From contig CAYSJO010000152.1 in the NCBI GenBank assembly GCA_964431285.1, positions 1 through 14,854 on the forward strand: 14,854 nucleotides of DNA, written 5' to 3'. A program made the translations under genes and the position numbers. The notes under the pieces were generated by a model. That model was not told the DNA's origin. It did no database searches and was given only the letters and a program-made list of their open reading frames with translations. This stretch comes from CAUZFZ01 sp964431285 (GTDB lineage: Bacteria; Planctomycetota; Planctomycetia; Planctomycetales; Planctomycetaceae). Positions 13,105-14,854 of the stretch are shown one piece after another; within the stretch, counting starts at the first letter, position 1; each line of letters starts with the position of its first letter.

Positions 13105-14854
13105 TCAACGGCGTTCCACGGTTGGTTCGCTGCGGCTACGGATCGAGGTAACTGTGAGGATCGTCGACAGGTAAATCGTAAGTCCAGTTGGCCGCTTCGT
13201 AGAGAATGACCTCGTTGATCTCGGGCCTGGCCAGAAGATCGCGGATGATCTGCTCACGCCGGGTGGCAGTGGCTGCTTTGTCCTTGTGGCGCAAGGTGTA
13301 TTGCGCTTCGTAGAAGAAGCTCTTCGGGCCGGAGTAACTCGAACCGTGGTTGTCCGACGGTTCTTCAGATAGGCATCAGCGAACAGCGAAATCGGTCCGT
13401 CGTCAGGCAGGTCGCGCAGGCCGAGGAACATTGGTTCGGTACGCAAGCCGCTCAAGTCCAGCATGCTCATTCCTTCACCAATGGACGGGATCTGGTTGTT
13501 GTCCGAGCAGAGGAAGCGGTAGTAGCGTGCGTCGTAGTGACCGCTATCAGGATCAGGCGTTTCTTCCAAAGCCAGTTTGACTCCGTTTTCCACCATGGCG
13601 CGGGGTGGGATCATGACACGGATTCGCGTGTCGGGAAATTCCTGCTCCAAACCTTGGATCAGAAGACGCACGCCCTGAGCGATCGCCGAATTGCGGGCGT
13701 AGCGCCATGGAAAATCTACCGATTCGCTCTGGCAAGTGCCCTGCCATTCGCCAGGCTGCCAGTCGGTGATCTTCGCGATGGCTGAGTTTGCCCCGTCCTT
13801 GAAAAACGATTGAATGGATGGACTTTGTGCAACGGAGAGCGGCGCGTAAGCGCGATCGATACCAAGGTGGAAATAGTTTTTGCGGCGACGACGATGATGT
13901 CCGATCGTCTGGACGCCGAGGTCGCCGTCACCATTCGAGCCGGCCAATTGTGTGTGCGAACGCGTGTTGATGACGATCTCGTCAAAGGCTGGCGCGGTGA
14001 GCGCGGTTTTGATTTCGCTGATCGTCAGCCGCCGTGCGGCCTCGCGATTGTAGTCCATCATTTCCGGTGACCAGTCGGAGCCAAAGTCGATCACGATCTC
14101 GTCATTTGCAAGTGGACGAAGTGGCTTGCGGCTGCTGCGCACTAGGCGGAAGCTGTTTTCAATGGCCTGGAAATCCGTCCGATAACTACCTGCCGCCGTG
14201 ATGCCTCCGAGACGAGAAGTGGCGTTCTCCTCGCTGGTGTCGGCAAGCAACCAGTAAGCGTTGATGCGTCCGACCGGTGAGCCGGTGGTCGAGCAGACTG
14301 CGACCGGCAGTTCTACTGGCAATTGAATCGACGAGGCGTCGCTCTCACCTCGTCTGACGATCAGGTAGCGATGATCGTGCGGTCGCTTCAGATCGCTGAG
14401 TTGAATTGAGCCGTCTTCCTGAACCTCAAGTGACCAGTCCTGAAGTTCAACTAGTTGCGATTCCACCCGATCGGCGATTCTCTCGAAGCGCACCACCTCG
14501 AAACTGCCGCTGTCATCACGAAGAAGGACAAACGATTCCCTGGCGATTGGCGGCACCTGTGCGGCGTACACACGAAGATGATTTCGAGTAATCGGCTGCT
14601 TCGTGCACTCAGACACGGCTGAGAAGGTGACGCTTTGCAGTTTACTGTGAGCGTGTTTGCCGCCTGCTTCCAGGATTCTACGGTAATGGGTGAAGGCCAC
14701 GTCCTGTGGCTCAAAGTTGACCTGCGGATTTGCTCCCGGAAGGAAGTTCCATAGAAAGCGGCCTTTGGTATCGAAGACGGGAATGACGTAATACTTCATT
14801 AGCGCGTGTTCGAAGGGGCGATAGCTGACGGTGAGCGCGATGCCGTGATCAGCG
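13105..14854 (-). CDS. large protein of unknown function, 5' end outside window, frameshifted near 3' end
   Basis: The frame is open to the window edge: codons before the ATG at 14799 read GIALTVSYRPFEHAL, which is protein-like, so the gene starts further upstream and 14799 is internal. More than 580 residues are visible. I do not recognise the family. Visible features: a beta-rich first half, a block YFHLGIDRAYAPLS, then a regular helix-strand segment (AQGVRLLIQGLEQEFPDTRI and VMIPPR) that would suit a TIM-barrel glycosidase-like enzyme, and DNNQIPSIGEGMSML. This is a guess from texture only. After FADAYLKN the translation becomes Arg/Thr/Ser-rich and runs to 13105, while the natural-looking continuation is in another frame (see 13136-13360). 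Same strand as the two phosphoesterases, probably one operon. Confidence 0.7.
   Translation of the reverse strand, partial: ADHGIALTVSYRPFEHALMKYYVIPVFDTKGRFLWNFLPGANPQVNFEPQDVAFTHYRRILEAGGKHAHSKLQSVTFSAVSECTKQPITRNHLRVYAAQVPPIARESFVLLRDDSGSFEVVRFERIADRVESQLVELQDWSLEVQEDGSIQLSDLKRPHDHRYLIVRRGESDASSIQLPVELPVAVCSTTGSPVGRINAYWLLADTSEENATSRLGGITAAGSYRTDFQAIENSFRLVRSSRKPLRPLANDEIVIDFGSDWSPEMMDYNREAARRLTISEIKTALTAPAFDEIVINTRSHTQLAGSNGDGDLGVQTIGHHRRRRKNYFHLGIDRAYAPLSVAQSPSIQSFFKDGANSAIAKITDWQPGEWQGTCQSESVDFPWRYARNSAIAQGVRLLIQGLEQEFPDTRIRVMIPPRAMVENGVKLALEETPDPDSGHYDARYYRFLCSDNNQIPSIGEGMSMLDLSGLRTEPMFLGLRDLPDDGPISLFADAYLKNRRTTTVRVTPARRASSTKRNTPCATRTKQPLPPGVSRSSAIFWPGPRSTRSFSTKRPTGLTIYLSTILTVTSIRSRSEPTVERR
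13136..13360 (-). pseudogene. displaced C-terminal part of the large gene
   Basis: In a second minus-strand frame the sequence reads DNHGSSYSGPKSFFYEAQYT, continues through REQIIRDLLARPEINEVILY and ends WTYDLPVDDPHSYLDP at a TAG (13136-13138). It has far better protein character than the frame of the main gene here. The switch point is about 13350-13370, around CCGTCGG. One missing base joins the two parts, so the ancestral gene ended at 13136. It may be a real mutation, a sequencing error or, less likely, programmed frameshifting. Confidence 0.7.

Overview
The window looks like chromosomal DNA of a planctomycete (Planctomycetota). I infer this from the kind of Ser/Thr kinase with its Arg-Phe-Pro N-terminal block, the Tat-exported metallophosphoesterases, the Uma2-family gene, the generous spacing between genes and the often weak Shine-Dalgarno sites. 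No rRNA or housekeeping marker is present to fix the genus.

Left part (1-6100): a Ser/Thr protein kinase with a built-in cyclic-nucleotide-binding domain (190-2034) overlaps by 4 bp a DapA-like class I aldolase (2031-2948). Facing them on the minus strand are a class I PLP aminotransferase (2987-4102) and, further upstream on the same strand, an ABC1/UbiB-type atypical kinase with two C-terminal membrane helices (4364-6061). The gap between these two carries two copies of a short palindrome, TGCGTC-N-GACGCA. A third copy lies near 8130.

Middle (6098-8244): about 1.2 kb is nearly empty. It holds a protein-like minus-strand remnant without a start codon, a possible 70-residue membrane protein and a strong two-tier hairpin. 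It is followed by a Uma2-family protein whose nuclease active site looks degenerate.

Island (8245-about 10950): a tRNA-Ser(GGA) with a strong terminator sits against a tyrosine integrase and a small excisionase-like helix-turn-helix protein; the last two overlap by 8 bp. Upstream of them is a decayed P-loop ATPase gene with a premature TGA, at least two frameshifts and a damaged 5' end. This is the signature of an integrative element at a tRNA gene that has lost most of its cargo. No second copy of the tRNA 3' end was found, so the far border is unknown.

Right part (10987-14854): three minus-strand genes in a row, probably one operon. They are a large protein I do not recognise (5' end outside the window, frameshifted near its 3' end) and two different calcineurin-like metallophosphoesterases, each with a twin-arginine signal. 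The set points to phosphoester hydrolysis outside the cytoplasm. The most unusual items are the cyclic-nucleotide-domain kinase coupled to an aldolase, the decaying tRNA-linked island and the exported phosphoesterase operon. I see no CRISPR array and no clear defence system.
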